From contig NZ_JAASQV010000001.1 of assembly GCF_011761945.1 (NCBI RefSeq), forward strand, positions 62,001-126,000: a stretch of DNA of 64,000 bases. The letters are read 5' to 3'. Below, in pieces: positions 61,656-64,000 of the stretch. The notes under the pieces are model-generated. The model saw nothing but the letters and a program-made list of their open reading frames with translations, was not told the origin of the DNA and made no database searches. The stretch comes from Sphingomonas leidyi (lineage in GTDB: Bacteria; Pseudomonadota; Alphaproteobacteria; Sphingomonadales; Sphingomonadaceae). Numbering within the stretch: the first letter of the stretch is position 1; each line of letters opens with the position of its first letter. The translations under genes were made by a program, and so were the position numbers.

Positions 61656-61678
61656 CCTTCTCCCCGATGGGGAGAGGG
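61656..61678. terminator. Bidirectional hairpin between ferredoxin and RlmB
   Basis: CCTTCTCCCC at 61656-61665 pairs with GGGGAGAGGG at 61669-61678 around GAT, with one T-G wobble. It lies between two convergent stops (61648 and 61685), so it can terminate both transcripts. It shares its C/G composition with the hairpins at 35565 and 40841. Confidence 0.55.
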
Positions 61679-61684
61679 AGATAT

Positions 61685-62431
61685 CTACCGCACCGTCACC
61701 GCATAGAGCGCGATCGCCGCCGCGTTCGACACGTTCAGGCTCTCGACCTTGTCCGAGATCGGCAGCTTCGCGAGCTCGTCGCAATGTGCCTCCGTGTTCT
61801 GGCGCATGCCTTCGCCCTCGGCGCCGAGCACCAGCGCGATCTTCTGCTGGCCGCCCATCACCTGCGCGAGCGTGCCGTTGGCGTGTCCGGTCAGCCCGAT
61901 CCGCCAATAGCCCGCCTCGGCGATCTCCTCGAGCGCGCGGGCGAGGTTCACCACGCGGCACCAGGGCACCACTTCCAGCGTGCCCGCCGCCGAGCGGGCG
62001 AGCGTACCCGTCTCGGACGGGGCATGCCGGTCCTGGGTGACGATGCCGAGCGCATCGAATGCCGCTGCAGAGCGCAGAATCGCGCCGACATTGTGCGGGT
62101 CGGTCACCTGGTCGAGGACGAGCAGCGGGCGGTTGTCGTCCGCGCCCTGGGCGAGCAGGTCGCCCAGCCACATCTCCTCTAGCGGATCGACTTCGGCGAC
62201 CAGCCCCTGATGCGGCGCGTCGCCGGGCACCAGCCGGCCGAGATCGGCGGCATTGGCGAAGGTGATCGGAATCGTCGAGGGAATGTCGAGCCCGGCCAGC
62301 GCCTCGTGCGTGCCCCAGATCTTGCGCACGTTGCGCTCGGGATTGTCGAGCGCCGCCAGCACCGCGTGCCGCCCGTAGAAACGGGGGCGGTTCGACGATG
62401 CCTGGCTCGGCCTGTGTCCGCGCTTGGCCAT
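61685..62431 (-). CDS. rlmB: 23S rRNA (guanosine-2'-O)-methyltransferase RlmB
   Basis: A 248-residue SpoU-type methyltransferase. The three knotted-fold motifs are LLVLDQVTDPHNVGAILRSA, ALVLGAEGEGM and LPISDKVESLNVSNAAAIAL. It methylates the 2'-OH of G2251 in 23S rRNA (E. coli numbering). The N-terminal RFYGRHAVLAALDNP is the RNA-binding substrate domain. The start shares one base with the stop of the M28 peptidase gene upstream, so they are probably co-transcribed. Confidence 0.9.
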   Translation of the reverse strand: MAKRGHRPSQASSNRPRFYGRHAVLAALDNPERNVRKIWGTHEALAGLDIPSTIPITFANAADLGRLVPGDAPHQGLVAEVDPLEEMWLGDLLAQGADDNRPLLVLDQVTDPHNVGAILRSAAAFDALGIVTQDRHAPSETGTLARSAAGTLEVVPWCRVVNLARALEEIAEAGYWRIGLTGHANGTLAQVMGGQQKIALVLGAEGEGMRQNTEAHCDELAKLPISDKVESLNVSNAAAIALYAVTVR

Positions 62432-64000
62432 CACTTCGCTCCCGGTGCCGGGTAGAATTCGCTCAAGGTCTTGGGCTGGGTCGCCAGCGGCACGCGCGGC
62501 AGCGGGTCGGATGTGTTGGCCGCGTTGATCAGGAAGGCGGCGAGGATGATCGCGCCCTGGCGCATGTCCTCGGGTTTCAGGTGATCGAACGTGTCGACAT
62601 CGGTGTGGTGCACCGTCGAGGCATAGTCGAGCGGATCCTGGATGAACTGGAAGGCCGGGATGCCCACCACGTCGAAGAACACATGATCCGTGCTGTCGGT
62701 GAGGGCGGTCGCCACCTTGGTGGCCCCGAACGAGCTGAACGGCGCGAGCCAGTCGCGGAAGATCGGCACCACGGCGGTGTTGCCCTGGGTATAGATGCCG
62801 CGGATCCTGCCCGAGCCGTTGTCGAGGTTGAAATAGGCGGCGAGCCTGGCATGGTCGGGGCCCGGCTTGATCGGGAAGGACTTGCCCCAGGCCGCATAGC
62901 GCGCGGGGTCGGTCAGCGTCGGGTCGATCGTGCGGGTGGCGATGTGGTTCTCGATATAGGCCATCGAGCCGAGCAGGCCCTGCTCCTCGCCCGACCACAG
63001 CACGAAGCGGATCGCGCGCTTCGTCTTGATATTCAAGGCTTTGATGATGCGTGCGGCTTCCATCACCATCGATACGCCTGCGGCATTGTCCGCCGCGCCG
63101 TCGCCCATCGCCCAGCTGTCCATATGCGCGCCGGCCATCACATAGCCTGCCTTGGCATCGGTGCCGGGAATGTCGGCGATGACGTTGTAGGCCTTGGTGT
63201 CGCTGTCGTCATAGGTGACGTCGCTGCTCAGCTCGAGGCTGGGGGTCGCGCCCATCTTGGCCAGGCGGGCGAGGCGGCGATAATCCTCGGCGGCGATTTC
63301 GAAGCCCGGAAGCGGCGGCGTGGCGCCGACCCTGAACTGGCTGTTCTGGCCATGGATCAGCTTGCCGTTGCGCGACGACATCGTCGCGTACGCAATCGCG
63401 CCTTCGGCCTTCAGGAAGGCGTCGCGCTTGGCGAGGAAGATCTGGCGCGCGGGGCCGCGCTGCGGGCGTGTGGCGGCGGAAGGACCGCCCGGCAGCTCGA
63501 ACGTGTCGGCCTTGTCGAGATCGGCGTCGCCATAGCGGCGGAAGGCGGGGCTGGTCGCATCGGCAATGTCCGCCGGCTCCGTGATCAGCACGATCTTGCC
63601 CTTGAGCTTGCCCTTGTACTGGTCGAGCGCGGCTTCGTCGGCCATCGGGGCGAGCACCACCTGGCCGGTGATCGGGCCGTTGGTGCCCGGCGTCCAGGCG
63701 AGCGGCGCGGCGATCAGGGTAAGCGGGCGCGGCGCGACCATCTTCACGCTGGCGTTCCTGGCGGACCAGCCGCGGCCGAACTCGAAGCCTTCCTTGTGGA
63801 CGTTGGTCAGGCCCCATTCGCGGAACTTGGCCTGAGTCCAGTCCTCGGCCTGGCGCATGCCGGGCGAATTGGTGAGGCGCGCGCCGATCACGTCGGTGAG
63901 ATACTGGGCGATGCGCATCACTTCGCCATGGCGGGTGCCCTGGTCCACGATCTGGTCGACCGGCGCGCTGGGGCCGTCCGGGCCCTTGGCGATGGCGAGC
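62431..64000 (-). CDS. M28-family zinc aminopeptidase, 5' end outside window
   Basis: The frame stays open to the window edge, so the N-terminus (and any signal peptide) is missing; at least 522 codons are present. A PA-type insert with GKLKGKIVLITEPADIADAT is followed by the peptidase domain: AGAHMDSWAMGDGAADNAAG (metal-binding His and Asp), SGEEQGLLGS (Glu pair) and a late His in VHHTDVDTFDHL. It is probably a secreted aminopeptidase or carboxypeptidase Q-like protein. An internal GTG at 63948 is not the real start, because the protein-like frame continues upstream. Confidence 0.88.
   Translation of the reverse strand, partial: LAIAKGPDGPSAPVDQIVDQGTRHGEVMRIAQYLTDVIGARLTNSPGMRQAEDWTQAKFREWGLTNVHKEGFEFGRGWSARNASVKMVAPRPLTLIAAPLAWTPGTNGPITGQVVLAPMADEAALDQYKGKLKGKIVLITEPADIADATSPAFRRYGDADLDKADTFELPGGPSAATRPQRGPARQIFLAKRDAFLKAEGAIAYATMSSRNGKLIHGQNSQFRVGATPPLPGFEIAAEDYRRLARLAKMGATPSLELSSDVTYDDSDTKAYNVIADIPGTDAKAGYVMAGAHMDSWAMGDGAADNAAGVSMVMEAARIIKALNIKTKRAIRFVLWSGEEQGLLGSMAYIENHIATRTIDPTLTDPARYAAWGKSFPIKPGPDHARLAAYFNLDNGSGRIRGIYTQGNTAVVPIFRDWLAPFSSFGATKVATALTDSTDHVFFDVVGIPAFQFIQDPLDYASTVHHTDVDTFDHLKPEDMRQGAIILAAFLINAANTSDPLPRVPLATQPKTLSEFYPAPGAK

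Noticed and set aside
1-64000. CRISPR arrays, rRNA and tRNA genes
   Set aside because: No regularly spaced direct repeats and no recognisable tRNA or rRNA sequence were seen while reading both strands; a tRNAscan or CRISPR search could not be run.

Overview
The window is high-GC DNA from an alphaproteobacterium, most likely a sphingomonad (Sphingomonas or a close relative). The evidence is the large TonB-dependent receptors, a TonB receptor/SapC/cupin-like/tryptophan-halogenase-type operon, a sphingomonad-style lasso peptide cluster, and the general codon use. This is inference from gene content; no rRNA or tRNA gene was seen.

The left half (1 to about 32 kb) is accessory. Positions 1-7366 hold a minus-strand operon: WYL regulator, MORC/MutL-like GHKL ATPase, Z1 helicase-like ATPase, DUF4420 PD-(D/E)XK protein, and an AIPR-family protein cut by the window edge. 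Divergent from it are a Dcm-type cytosine methyltransferase and a Vsr nuclease, which meet a convergent EcoRII-type restriction enzyme (9458-10711). Methylase, nuclease and repair enzyme all point to a CCWGG system. Two more PD-(D/E)XK proteins follow (10765-13369). From 13543 to 19382 lies a second minus-strand operon, hsdM-hsdS-AAA ATPase-HNH nuclease. It has a Type I methylation and specificity pair but no hsdR, and a Septu-like ATPase/HNH pair is joined to it by an overlapping start and stop. A nucleotidyltransferase-HEPN fusion and a sigma region-4-only protein come next.

Positions 21291-30518 are a lasso peptide cluster. A FecI-type sigma factor and FecR anti-sigma factor are followed by a 41-residue precursor, a fused RRE-protease (B) and an Asn-synthetase-like cyclase (C). 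Convergent to these are a TonB receptor with an STN signalling domain and a secreted lasso isopeptidase. The logic is synthesis, uptake or sensing, surface signalling to the sigma factor, and hydrolysis of the ring. No ABC exporter is present. A protein with two AlpA-like HTH segments (30680-31243) and an AT-rich spacer with three tight inverted repeats (31612-31678) may mark the end of the accessory segment.

The right half looks chromosomal. A receptor operon (TonB receptor, SapC, cupin-like, flavin halogenase) runs from 38747 down to 32219. Then come MsrB, a small unknown, three acyl-CoA genes (AMACR-like, SDR, thiolase), a response regulator, a VapC/Phd toxin-antitoxin pair with a palindromic operator, a CPA2 antiporter, a porin, a second halogenase and a GH43 enzyme. 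A three-gene operon (four-helix membrane protein, DyP-type peroxidase, atypical P450) follows. The window ends with an aldo/keto reductase, another TonB receptor, a ROK sugar kinase, AlkA, an adrenodoxin-type ferredoxin, RlmB and a truncated M28 peptidase. LacI-type operators sit upstream of the first TonB operon and of the GH43 gene.
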